A stretch of 64,000 nucleotides of DNA from Rikenellaceae bacterium (GTDB taxonomy: Bacteria > Bacteroidota > Bacteroidia > Bacteroidales > Rikenellaceae). The notes under the pieces were generated by a model. The model made no database searches. It saw only the letters and a list, made by a program, of their open reading frames with translations, and had not been told where the DNA came from. Each line of letters starts with the position of its first letter. Position 1 is the first letter of the stretch. A program made the position numbers and the translations under genes. The stretch is from assembly GCA_015059905.1 (NCBI GenBank), contig SUZN01000007.1, forward strand, positions 103,141 through 167,140, read 5' to 3'. Of this stretch, positions 1 to 10,259 are shown piece by piece.

Positions 1-102
1 TCGTGGCAGGGCATAACAGCCGTGTCACACATCGAAAGCAAGCCATATATGTCGGTCATATCCGAGCGATTGGCATTAGAAATTGAAAGCAAAGAGAAAT
101 AA
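1..102 (+). CDS. C-terminal fragment of an unidentified protein truncated by the window start
   Basis: Frame 1 reads SWQGITAVSHIESKPYMSVISERLALEIESKEK* with stop at 100-102; not recognised. Confidence 0.6.
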   Translation, partial: SWQGITAVSHIESKPYMSVISERLALEIESKEK

Positions 103-109
103 CACTGAT

Positions 110-583
110 ATGAAAACAGCTATTTTCCCAGGGTCGTTTGACCCCTTTACGCGTGGTCACGAGGCGGTTGTGGAGCAGGCTTTGCAGCTCTTCGACCGAG
201 TGATGATTGCCATTGGCGACAACGTAAGCAAAAACTCGCTCCTGAGTCTTAAGAATAGGCTACGTCTGATACGCCGCCTTTATGAGAACAACCCCAAAGT
301 GGAGTGTGTAGCATACTCAACTTTGACAGGAGACCTTGCCCGCGAGATAGGCGCGCAGGCTATCATACGAGGTGTGCGTAACACTATCGACTTTGAGTAT
401 GAGCGCACGATGGCGCAGACCAACCGCCGTCTGTTCCCCGAGATTACTACCCTGCTGCTCTTCACGCCACCAGAGCTTGCCGATGTCTCATCCTCTACGG
501 TGAGAGAGTTGTTGCAATTTGGTCACGATGTATCGGAAATGATACCCAAGGGTATAGAGATAGAAAACTATATTGAGAAGTAG
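110..583 (+). CDS. coaD: Phosphopantetheine adenylyltransferase
   Basis: MKTAIFPGSFDPFTRGHEAVV nucleotidyltransferase motif; internal ATG at 110 preferred over 83 because the upstream ORF ends at 102. Confidence 0.95.
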   Translation: MKTAIFPGSFDPFTRGHEAVVEQALQLFDRVMIAIGDNVSKNSLLSLKNRLRLIRRLYENNPKVECVAYSTLTGDLAREIGAQAIIRGVRNTIDFEYERTMAQTNRRLFPEITTLLLFTPPELADVSSSTVRELLQFGHDVSEMIPKGIEIENYIEK

Positions 584-667
584 CTCACGCGCGGGGTTGC
601 AAAATCACGATATTATTACTACATTTGCCCACTGATTTATAGGATTTTAACATATAAAAGATAAGAA

Positions 668-1690
668 ATGGAATTTACAGCGGAAATGATTGCAGGTTTG
701 CTCGGCGGCGAGATCGTCGGCGACAAGAGTGCGGCAGTACACACCGTCTCATCAATCGAAGGCGGCAAGAAGGGTGCGCTCACCTATCTTTCAAACCCTA
801 AATATGAAGAGTTCATCTACACAACCGAAGCCTCTATCGTTTTGGTAGGCAACGATTTCACCCCCAAGCAGGAGGTTGCAGCAACGCTTATCAAACTGCC
901 CGACGTGGGTGCTGCGGTGCTGAAATTGCTGGAGATGTACAACGCTATGAAACCCCAGAAGAAGGGCATCAGCAAGATGGCATCTATCTCTGAAAAGGCA
1001 ACTGTTGCGGAGGATTGCTACGTTGGAGACTTTGCTGTTATCGAGGCGGGCGCAGTCATCGAGGCGGGTGCAAAGATATATCCACAGGTGTATGTTGGTG
1101 ATGGCGTAAAGATTGGCGCTGGCACAACGCTCTACCCTGGAGTAAAGATTTACGAGGGCTGCCGCGTAGGTGCGAACTGCATTATCCACGCAGGAGCTGT
1201 GATTGGCGCAGATGGTTTCGGCTTCCTGCCAAAGCCAGATGGCACATTTGACAAGATTCCACAGCTCGGCAACGTGATTATCGAAGATAACGTTGAGATT
1301 GGTGCAAACACTTGTATCGACCGTGCAAAGACCGACTCAACAATCATCCGTAAGGGTGTAAAGCTCGACAACCTTATCCAAGTGGGTCACAACGTGGAGA
1401 TTGGCGAGAATACCGTATCATCGGCACAGATGGGTATCGCTGGCACATCGAAGGTGGGTCGCAACTGCTTCCTGGCGGGTCAGGTAGGCATTGCCGACCA
1501 CGTCACTATCGGTAACTATGTGAAGATTGGTTCAAAGTCAGGTATCGACAAGAATGTGCCCGATGGCGAGATTCGCTTCGGTTACCCAGCCCTGCCAGGC
1601 GTAGGCTACCACCGCTCGTTTGCCGTATTCAAGAACCTGCCAGAGTTGCAGCGCAGAGTGGCGACATTGGAGAAAGAGATTAAGAAATAA
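668..1690 (+). CDS. lpxD: UDP-3-O-(3-hydroxyacyl)glucosamine N-acyltransferase
   Basis: Left-handed beta-helix hexapeptide repeats; [24 protein letters not shown]. Confidence 0.95.
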   Translation: MEFTAEMIAGLLGGEIVGDKSAAVHTVSSIEGGKKGALTYLSNPKYEEFIYTTEASIVLVGNDFTPKQEVAATLIKLPDVGAAVLKLLEMYNAMKPQKKGISKMASISEKATVAEDCYVGDFAVIEAGAVIEAGAKIYPQVYVGDGVKIGAGTTLYPGVKIYEGCRVGANCIIHAGAVIGADGFGFLPKPDGTFDKIPQLGNVIIEDNVEIGANTCIDRAKTDSTIIRKGVKLDNLIQVGHNVEIGENTVSSAQMGIAGTSKVGRNCFLAGQVGIADHVTIGNYVKIGSKSGIDKNVPDGEIRFGYPALPGVGYHRSFAVFKNLPELQRRVATLEKEIKK

Positions 1691-1707
1691 CAAAACCAAA
1701 TAAGAAA

Positions 1708-2748
1708 ATGAAGAAGATTTTTATTTTTGCATTGGCGGCTGCGGCTATGGTTAGCTGCGGCAGCGCAACAAAGTTTACAATCACAGGCTCATCGGAGGAG
1801 TTTGCTGATGGCAAGTGGGCATTTTTGGGAGAGCAGAAGGGTCGTGAGTTTGTAAAGAGCGACTCTGTGCAGATTGCTAGCAACAGCTTCACTTTGAAGG
1901 GCGAGGTTGAGACTCCTTATGCAGCATACGTTGCAATTGGCGATGTGGATGCACGTCCAGATGCGTATGTTGAGGTTATCGTTGAGCCAGGTCAGATTGA
2001 GGTTAAGAAGCTCGACCCAGAGCACCGTGCATTCAGCGCTGTGGGTACTCCAACAAACGACAAGCTTGCTGACCTGCACGTTAAGCAGTGGTCTCTCAAG
2101 CAGGATGAGGCTGGCGAGGATGAGTATATCGCCCTGCAGCTTGCAACAATCAAGGAGAACATCGACAACGTACTCGGTCTTAAGCTCTTCAAGGAGACTT
2201 ATTACTACTTCAAGCCACAGGATGTTATCGACCTTGTAAACGCTATGCCAGAGGCTACACAGGCTGACGAGGGTATCGCAAAGACAAAGCAGGCTGCCGA
2301 GCAGGCGCTGAAGGTACAGCCAGGGAACCCTTACATCGACATCGTGGAGAAGGATGCTGACGGCAAGGAGATTTCACTCAAGAGCGTTGTGGAGAACAAG
2401 AATAACAAGTATGTGCTTCTGGACTTCTGGGCTTCTTGGTGCGGTCCTTGTATGGCAGAGGTGCCACACCTAAAGGCAACTTACGAGGCATACCACAAGA
2501 AGGGCTTTGAGATTTACGGCGCATCATTCGACCGCGCTCGCGAGCCTTGGTTGAAGGCTGTGGAGGAGAAGGAGATGAACTGGGTACACGTCAGCGCGCT
2601 CAAGATGTGGGACAATCAGGCTCGTCACGACTACGCTGTGAACTCTATCCCAGCTAACTTCCTTATCGACTGCTCAACAGGCGAGATTATCGCTACACAG
2701 TTGCGCGGCGAGGAGCTTGAGAAGAAGATTGCAGAGCTTTTGAAGTAA
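1708..2748 (+). CDS. TlpA-like thioredoxin-domain lipoprotein (DUF4369-like N-terminus)
   Basis: Lipobox MVSCG; FWASWCGPCMAEVPHL. Confidence 0.85.
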   Translation: MKKIFIFALAAAAMVSCGSATKFTITGSSEEFADGKWAFLGEQKGREFVKSDSVQIASNSFTLKGEVETPYAAYVAIGDVDARPDAYVEVIVEPGQIEVKKLDPEHRAFSAVGTPTNDKLADLHVKQWSLKQDEAGEDEYIALQLATIKENIDNVLGLKLFKETYYYFKPQDVIDLVNAMPEATQADEGIAKTKQAAEQALKVQPGNPYIDIVEKDADGKEISLKSVVENKNNKYVLLDFWASWCGPCMAEVPHLKATYEAYHKKGFEIYGASFDRAREPWLKAVEEKEMNWVHVSALKMWDNQARHDYAVNSIPANFLIDCSTGEIIATQLRGEELEKKIAELLK

Positions 2749-2767
2749 TTTTTTGCTAAAAATATTT

Positions 2768-2803
2768 ATAGGCTATCAACAAATGTTGGTAGCCTATTTT
2801 TTT
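2768..2803 (+). terminator. Rho-independent terminator
   Basis: TAGGCTATCAAC-aaat-GTTGGTAGCCTA followed by T-run. Confidence 0.8.
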
Positions 2804-2844
2804 ATACGTAAAGAATGTTGTAAATTTGTAAAAACAAATTTACC

Positions 2845-3777
2845 ATGAAGAGAATTTCACTTTTTACGCTTTCGCTTTTGCTTGCTTTAACAACCTTTGC
2901 ACAAGAGCAACCAAACGAGATTGAGATTAGCAGTCGCGCGTTACGTCTCAAGCAAGACCTTACGCGAGGTGGCGCAATATGCTACATATCAAAGTCCAGT
3001 GATGAGCGCAATCTGGTAAACATCTGCGACGAGGGTCGTTACATTCAGCAATCGTACTACGCAGGCAATGTGGTCAATCGTCAAAACGAGGGGCAGTGCC
3101 CTACGTGGTCACCCTGGGCGTGGAATCCAATCCAGGTGGGCGACTATGCCCGCAACCGTGCCCAGATATTGAAGCACAGCACCAACGGCAAAAAATCGTA
3201 CGTCAAGTGCATACCGATGCAATGGGATATGAACAACCACCCCGCAGAGGCCATAATGGAGCAGTGGACAACGATAAAGGGAAATGTTATTCACGTCAAA
3301 AACCGTCTTACTTGCCAGCGAACAGACTCGCTCTATGGCGAGGGTGTGGAGAGCAACCAGGAGATACCAGCCGTATATCTTATCTCGGCGCTGAAAAATC
3401 TGCACTCCTTCTTCGGTACTAAACCCTTCACGGGGGAGCGCACAGAGCAGACTGAGGTTAAGCAGATAATTATTGGCGACCCCGAGCATTTCTGGGGCAG
3501 CTACCCCACCATCCCCGAGCATTGGATGGCTTTCACCGACGACAATGGCTGGGGCGTGGCGGTATATTCACCCTCGGCAACACATTTTCTGGCAGGTAGA
3601 TTTGGGGACAACCTCGAAGGAGATGCCCATAGCGCAGCTACCTCATACATCGCCCCACTACGACGCGAGAGATTGACCAAAAACTCTGTCGTGGAGTATG
3701 ATTACTACCTAATAGTGGGCAGCATTGAGCAGATAAGAGCCGAGATATACAAAATCAATAAAAATAAGAAGCACTAA
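2845..3777 (+). CDS. Secreted hypothetical protein
   Basis: Signal peptide MKRISLFTLSLLLALTTFAQ; TAAATTTG -7-like box at 2821. Confidence 0.7.
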   Translation: MKRISLFTLSLLLALTTFAQEQPNEIEISSRALRLKQDLTRGGAICYISKSSDERNLVNICDEGRYIQQSYYAGNVVNRQNEGQCPTWSPWAWNPIQVGDYARNRAQILKHSTNGKKSYVKCIPMQWDMNNHPAEAIMEQWTTIKGNVIHVKNRLTCQRTDSLYGEGVESNQEIPAVYLISALKNLHSFFGTKPFTGERTEQTEVKQIIIGDPEHFWGSYPTIPEHWMAFTDDNGWGVAVYSPSATHFLAGRFGDNLEGDAHSAATSYIAPLRRERLTKNSVVEYDYYLIVGSIEQIRAEIYKINKNKKH

Positions 3778-4392
3778 ATGAGTCAGGAGCAGACTACATA
3801 CCGCATTATGGGCATCGACCCTGGCACGAACTATATGGGTTACGGCATAATCGAGGTCGAGGGAAACAAACTGCGCTCGGTGGTGATGGGTGACATTGAC
3901 CTGCACACGATGAGCGACCCATATCGCAAGCTGCGTTACATTTTCGACCGTGTGAGCAAACTCATCGAGGATTATTCACCGCGCGAGGTGGCGCTGGAGT
4001 CGCCATTTTTCGGCACCAATGTGCAGAGTATGCTTAAATTGGGGCGCGCGCAGGGTGTGGCTATGGCGGCAGCACTGACCCACGACAAGGAGGTGTTCGA
4101 GTATGCCCCTTCGCGCGTGAAGCTCTCCATCGCTGGCTCTGGCTCGGCATCCAAAGAGCAGGTAGCAGCCATCGTAAAACGTATGCTCAAGCTCGACTAT
4201 ATGCCTCGCCGACTGGATGCCACTGATGGTATGGCTGTGGCAATGTGTCACTACTTCACCGCTCGCACCCCCATATCGCAAGCTATGGGCTCGGCACGCG
4301 TGAAAGGACTCGGCGGAGGCAAAAAAGCTGCCAAAGGGTCATCGTCGTGGGAGACATTTATAAAACAAAACCCCGACAGAGAGATAAAATAA
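3778..4392 (+). CDS. ruvC: Crossover junction endodeoxyribonuclease RuvC
   Basis: MGIDPGTNYMGYGII, ALESPFFGTNVQSMLKLGRAQG; ATG directly follows previous stop. Confidence 0.95.
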   Translation: MSQEQTTYRIMGIDPGTNYMGYGIIEVEGNKLRSVVMGDIDLHTMSDPYRKLRYIFDRVSKLIEDYSPREVALESPFFGTNVQSMLKLGRAQGVAMAAALTHDKEVFEYAPSRVKLSIAGSGSASKEQVAAIVKRMLKLDYMPRRLDATDGMAVAMCHYFTARTPISQAMGSARVKGLGGGKKAAKGSSSWETFIKQNPDREIK

Positions 4393-4447
4393 CAATATTT
4401 TTTGTATCTTTGAAAGTTAAAACAAAGCATATAAATCAACTTTAGAT

Positions 4448-5659
4448 ATGAGCAAGAGCAAATACACACTCCGCGAGGTGACTGACGTGGCACTTGAGAA
4501 GGAGTTTATCGAACTTCCAAAGCGTCTTTACAAGGGTAATCGTTATTGGGTATGCCCAATTGATGATGATATCAAGGCGGTATTCGACCCTGCCAAGAAC
4601 AAGCTCTACGCCGACGGCGAGGCTATCCGCTGGGTAGCATACAATGCCGAGGGCGAGGTTGTGGGTCGTATCGCAGCCTTTTACGATAATGAGCACGCAT
4701 ACTCTTACGAGCAGCCTACGGGAGGTTGCGGTTTCTTTGAGGCTATCAACGACCAGGAGCTTGCAAATCAGCTCTTCGATGCAGCGCGCCTGTGGCTGGT
4801 GAGTCGTGGTATGGAGGCTATGGATGGTCCTGTAAACTTCGGTCCTCGCGATTCGTGGTGGGGTCTGCTGGTTGAGGGTTATGAGTTCCAGCCATTGTAT
4901 GCCAACCCTTACAACCCACCTTATTACAAGGAGTTGTTTGAGAATTATGGTTTCAAGAACTACTTTAACCAGAATACCTATCTGTGGCGTGTGTATGATG
5001 ATGATATCAACTCATCTATCGCCGAGCGCGCGAAGCGTCTGATGAACACACCTGGATACAGCTTCTCTTGCATCAAAACCGACAATCTGGAGCAGGTAGC
5101 AGAGGATTTCCGCATCATCTATAACAAGGCGTGGAGTCTGTTCACTGGCGTGAAACCTATGGAGAAGGAGGAGGCGCAGAAGATTATGAAGACATTACGT
5201 CCTATCGTCGATCCAAACATCATCTTCTTCACATACTTTAACAACGAGCCTGTCGGCTTTTTCATTATGGTGCCCGATATCAACCGCATCATCGGCAAAT
5301 TCAACGGTAAGCTCAACCTCTGGAACAAGTTGCGCCTGATGTGGGAGCTGAAGGTGAAGAAGAGTTGCGACCGTATCTTCGGAATGATTTTCGCCGTGAC
5401 ACCAGAGTTTCAGGGCAAGGGCGTGGAGTCTGGTATGATTCAGTATATCTACGAGAACTATATCCGCACCGACCGCAACAGCTACAAGACTGTGGAGTTT
5501 GCGTGGATTGGCGACTTCAACCCCGTAATGAACCGTATGATTCAACAATATGTTTGTGCAACACGTCACAAGATGCACACCACATATCGCTACCTCTTTG
5601 ACCGCGAGAAGCCATTTACACGTTGCCCACGCCTGGGTATCAAACGTAGCGAGAAGTAA
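4448..5659 (+). CDS. GNAT-like N-acetyltransferase-fold protein
   Basis: 403-aa ORF with AVTPEFQGKGVESGMIQYIYENY acetyltransferase-like motif; TATCTTTG -7 box at 4405. Confidence 0.65.
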   Translation: MSKSKYTLREVTDVALEKEFIELPKRLYKGNRYWVCPIDDDIKAVFDPAKNKLYADGEAIRWVAYNAEGEVVGRIAAFYDNEHAYSYEQPTGGCGFFEAINDQELANQLFDAARLWLVSRGMEAMDGPVNFGPRDSWWGLLVEGYEFQPLYANPYNPPYYKELFENYGFKNYFNQNTYLWRVYDDDINSSIAERAKRLMNTPGYSFSCIKTDNLEQVAEDFRIIYNKAWSLFTGVKPMEKEEAQKIMKTLRPIVDPNIIFFTYFNNEPVGFFIMVPDINRIIGKFNGKLNLWNKLRLMWELKVKKSCDRIFGMIFAVTPEFQGKGVESGMIQYIYENYIRTDRNSYKTVEFAWIGDFNPVMNRMIQQYVCATRHKMHTTYRYLFDREKPFTRCPRLGIKRSEK

Positions 5660-5662
5660 GCA

Positions 5663-6145
5663 ATGCGAAGGGTTATTGTTGGATGGATATTGGCTTTAGT
5701 GGCGATAGTAGGTGTCGCTGCTTCTGCTTCAGCGCAGAGCGCTACGCAGACAAAGCCATCTAACCAGCAGACAAAACCAAAAGGGCGCCCCTCGCTCTAT
5801 ATCTTCTCGATTCAAGGTTGTCAGCCCTGCCAACGCCTCGCCAATGAAGGATTGACGGATGCCGAAGTAGTGGCAATGATTGAGAGGATGGAGTATAAAA
5901 AGGTGGATATGGCTCTCACGCCAAACGCACGTGAGCTGCACCGCACACACGCCCGCTCGGGCGGAGTACCCGAATTGGTGCTTTATGACGGTGAGGGCAG
6001 ACTCATCGGCAGGCAGGTGGGATATGAGACCATAGACACGTTGATTGAGTTCCTGCGTAAAGCCTTCAGCCAAGAGGAGATTGCCCGAATAAAGGCAGAG
6101 AGCAGAACCAGGAGCGCAAGAGAAGTAAATGATAACACAAACTAA
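5663..6145 (+). CDS. Secreted thioredoxin-like protein
   Basis: Signal peptide; FSIQGCQPCQRL CxxC motif. Confidence 0.65.
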   Translation: MRRVIVGWILALVAIVGVAASASAQSATQTKPSNQQTKPKGRPSLYIFSIQGCQPCQRLANEGLTDAEVVAMIERMEYKKVDMALTPNARELHRTHARSGGVPELVLYDGEGRLIGRQVGYETIDTLIEFLRKAFSQEEIARIKAESRTRSAREVNDNTN

Positions 6146-6157
6146 AACTATAAACAG

Positions 6158-7252
6158 ATGAAAACCACAGCGTTTACAAAGTATCACATCGCCGCAGGTG
6201 CCAAGATGGCAGAGTTTGCGGGGTATAATATGCCTATCGAGTTTTCAGGCATCAACGACGAGCATATGACCGTTAGAGAGAAGTGCGGCGTGTTTGACGT
6301 GAGCCATATGGGCGAGATTTGGATTAAGGGCGAGAAGGCTCTCGATTTGTTGCAGCACATTGCATCAAATGATGTTTCGAAGCTCTTTGATGGCAAGGTG
6401 CAGTATGCCACAATGCCTAACGGCAAGGGCGGTATCGTGGATGATATCCTTATCTACAAGTTCAGCGACACAAAGTATATGCTCTGTGTCAATGCAGCCA
6501 ACACCGACAAGGATTGGGCACACATCTGCGCCGAGGGCGAGAAGTTCGGTATGAAGCCAGGCGTTGAACTGGAGAACTCATCTGACAACATCGCACAGCT
6601 CGCTATTCAGGGTCCGCTCGCAATGAAGCTCGTACAGAAGATGTGCGAGGAGCCTGTCGAGGATATGGTTTACTACACATTCAAGCAGACAAAGTTGGCT
6701 GGTTGCGATGTTATCCTATCGGCTACAGGTTACACAGGCTCTGGCGGCTGCGAGATTTATATGTATAACTCTGACGCCGACACCATCTGGGAGGCTATGT
6801 GGAAAGCTGGCGAGGAGTTCGGTTTGAAGAACATCGGCTTGGGTGCACGTGACACATTGCGTTTGGAGAAGGGTTTTGCACTCTATGGCAATGATATTGA
6901 CGACACTACATCTCCTTTGGAGGCTGGCTTGGGCTGGGTGACAAAGTTCGTTGAGGGCAAGGACTTCATCGACCGCGACTATCTGGCAAAGCAGAAGGCA
7001 GAGGGCGTAGAGCGCAAGCTGGTTGGTCTAAAGATGATTGACCGAGGTATCCCACGTCACGGTTACAAGCTCGCTAACCTTGAGGGTGAGGAGATTGGTC
7101 ACGTTACATCGGGTACAATGTCGCCAATGTTGAAGGTGGGTATCGCCTTGGGCTATGTCAAGACCGAGTATGCAACATTAGGCACAACAATCGCCGTTGT
7201 TATCCGCGATAGATTGTTGAAGGCAGAGGTTGTTAAGTATCCTTTTGTATAA
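6158..7252 (+). CDS. gcvT: Aminomethyltransferase (glycine cleavage T protein)
   Basis: [51 protein letters not shown]. Confidence 0.97.
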   Translation: MKTTAFTKYHIAAGAKMAEFAGYNMPIEFSGINDEHMTVREKCGVFDVSHMGEIWIKGEKALDLLQHIASNDVSKLFDGKVQYATMPNGKGGIVDDILIYKFSDTKYMLCVNAANTDKDWAHICAEGEKFGMKPGVELENSSDNIAQLAIQGPLAMKLVQKMCEEPVEDMVYYTFKQTKLAGCDVILSATGYTGSGGCEIYMYNSDADTIWEAMWKAGEEFGLKNIGLGARDTLRLEKGFALYGNDIDDTTSPLEAGLGWVTKFVEGKDFIDRDYLAKQKAEGVERKLVGLKMIDRGIPRHGYKLANLEGEEIGHVTSGTMSPMLKVGIALGYVKTEYATLGTTIAVVIRDRLLKAEVVKYPFV

Positions 7253-7273
7253 CAAAATTCATCTATTGAATAA

Positions 7274-7307
7274 AATGCCTAACCTTTCGGGGTTAGGCAT
7301 TTTTCTT
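7274..7307 (+). terminator. Rho-independent terminator after gcvT
   Basis: AATGCCTAACC-tttcgg-GGTTAGGCATT + T-rich tail. Confidence 0.85.
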
Positions 7308-7333
7308 TATACGGTCACAGTAACATTATAAAA

Positions 7334-7451
7334 ACGTCATCCCCCGCCTTGCCGAGCAAGGCGATGGGGATCCTCCATACTTTTATCGTAATACATTCAT
7401 ACTGGAGGATTACCTTCGCCACTCACTACGTTTCGTGTCGGGTAATGACGT
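7334..7451. repeat. Short dispersed palindromic intergenic element
   Basis: Bounded by ACGTCAT/ATGACGT; internal ATCCTCCA/TGGAGGAT inverted repeat; right half recurs at ~49968-50016. Confidence 0.65.
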
Positions 7452-7516
7452 ATGTTTTTTATCTTGTTACAATAGCATATAAAAATCGGTTCGAACTTCA
7501 TCGAACCGATAATAAA

Positions 7517-7744
7517 TCACTTTTTCCTAAAATGATTTCCAAGTTTATTTAACGGCACATCTGCTCCCGTAGCTCTTTTTACACTTTCTTGCATAAGTTT
7601 TCGACCTGCGTTGCTTCCAAGATTTCCATTAACTGAAATTTTAGTTCCTTTCTCAATTCTACGACCTGCCTTGTCAACAATCGTAACTAATGTTTCAATA
7701 ATTGCCATAATTTCACTTTTAAGGTTAATAATTGTTTTAGGCAT
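7517..7744 (-). CDS. Small basic hypothetical protein (63-75 aa)
   Basis: MAIIETLVTIVDKAGRRIEKGTKISVNGNLGSNAGRKLMQESVKRATG...; probable start at internal MAII; lies downstream of structured RNA candidate and promoter. Confidence 0.55.
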   Translation of the reverse strand: MPKTIINLKSEIMAIIETLVTIVDKAGRRIEKGTKISVNGNLGSNAGRKLMQESVKRATGADVPLNKLGNHFRKK

Positions 7745-7771
7745 ATAAAAAGCGCAGACTATTCTTATTAG

Positions 7772-7885
7772 CTTGTCGAGGTTCTGGAATACCTAAGTCG
7801 CAAAATAGAGAATGAGCCCACGCCATAAACGTGAGCATCAAACCTTATTCCTCTGCGACTTTGAAATTTTCCAGATTTCGACAAG
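7772..7885 (-). ncRNA. Candidate structured RNA: ~114-nt multi-stem long hairpin
   Basis: Nested pairings CTTGTCGA/TCGACAAG, TCTGGAA/TTCCAGA, AGTCGCA/TGCGACT and a terminal GCTCACG/CGTGGGC stem that forms a G-U pair only on the minus strand. Confidence 0.65.
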
Positions 7886-8003
7886 CAGGTAATAAAGATG
7901 ACGCTTAATATATGTTGTGTAGAAATAAATTTCTACAAATTGCTAATAATCATACGAATCTTTTAATGTTTCATAGGCATCCATTATTTGGTATTTACTT
8001 TTA

Positions 8004-8034
8004 CAAATTTAACTAAAATATTCTATATATCAAA
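8004..8034 (-). promoter_or_regulatory. Bacteroidetes-type promoter (TTTG-N19-TAAATTTG)
   Basis: Minus strand TTTG (8034-8031), 19-nt spacer, TAAATTTG (8011-8004). Confidence 0.65.
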
Positions 8035-8043
8035 AATTCAATA

Positions 8044-8074
8044 AAAAAGTGCGCCACCGCAAGGGTGACGCACC
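8044..8074 (-). terminator. Rho-independent terminator after groL
   Basis: Minus strand GGTGCGTCACCCTTGCGGTGGCGCAC + TTTTTT. Confidence 0.8.
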
Positions 8075-8099
8075 TGAAATATCCGATAGGTGTTCTATT

Positions 8100-9746
<1,647 letters not shown>

Positions 9747-9760
9747 TTAGGTTAATCAAA

Positions 9761-10030
9761 TTAGCAGATTGCGAGGATGTCGCTCTGCTTCATAATAAGG
9801 TAATCTGTGCCATCAACATTGATTTCGGTACCAGCATACTTGCCGTAGAGGACTGTATCACCCTCCTTAACCTCCATCTTTACCTCTGCTGTGCCTGGAC
9901 CTACGGCTACAACCTTACCCATAAGTGGCTTCTCTTTTGCTGTGTCTGGAATAAAAAGACCGCCTGCGGTCTTCTCCTCCGCTGGATTGGGCAATACCAA
10001 TACGCGGTCTGAAAGTGGTTTAATTGTCAT
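9761..10030 (-). CDS. groS: Co-chaperonin GroES
   Basis: [35 protein letters not shown]. Confidence 0.99.
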   Translation of the reverse strand: MTIKPLSDRVLVLPNPAEEKTAGGLFIPDTAKEKPLMGKVVAVGPGTAEVKMEVKEGDTVLYGKYAGTEINVDGTDYLIMKQSDILAIC

Positions 10031-10086
10031 AGTATTTTGTTTTAGTTTATGTTATTATTTCATTGTTTACACACGCCATTTATATA

Positions 10087-10103
10087 AGCAAGCAGTGTGC
10101 CAA
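10087..10103 (-). promoter_or_regulatory. Sigma54 (RpoN)-type -24/-12 promoter upstream of groESL
   Basis: Minus strand TTGGCACACTGCTTGCT; GG-N10-GC spacing; fits TGGCAC-N5-TTGCW. Confidence 0.75.
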
Positions 10104-10122
10104 ACCCTGGGTGGCACATATT

Positions 10123-10159
10123 TTTGTCAGTCCCCACACTTTATGCTGACAAAATGTCA
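10123..10159. promoter_or_regulatory. Inverted TGTCA/TGACA elements, candidate enhancer-binding-protein site
   Basis: TTTGTCAG-N15-CTGACAAA, overlapping palindrome TGACA-AAA-TGTCA (10147-10159). Confidence 0.6.
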
Positions 10160-10259
10160 CACCGAGAGATGTTTTTCTGCCTACATTGTATTTATATGTC
10201 ATCTAAAATGCGAAGTTTGCAAAATTATTTCTAATTTTACGAACTTTTTCGAGATTATT

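Noticed and set aside
9891-10259. N-terminal extension of the heparinase-like ORF
   Set aside because: Overlaps groES and its promoter; a clear signal peptide starts at 10260
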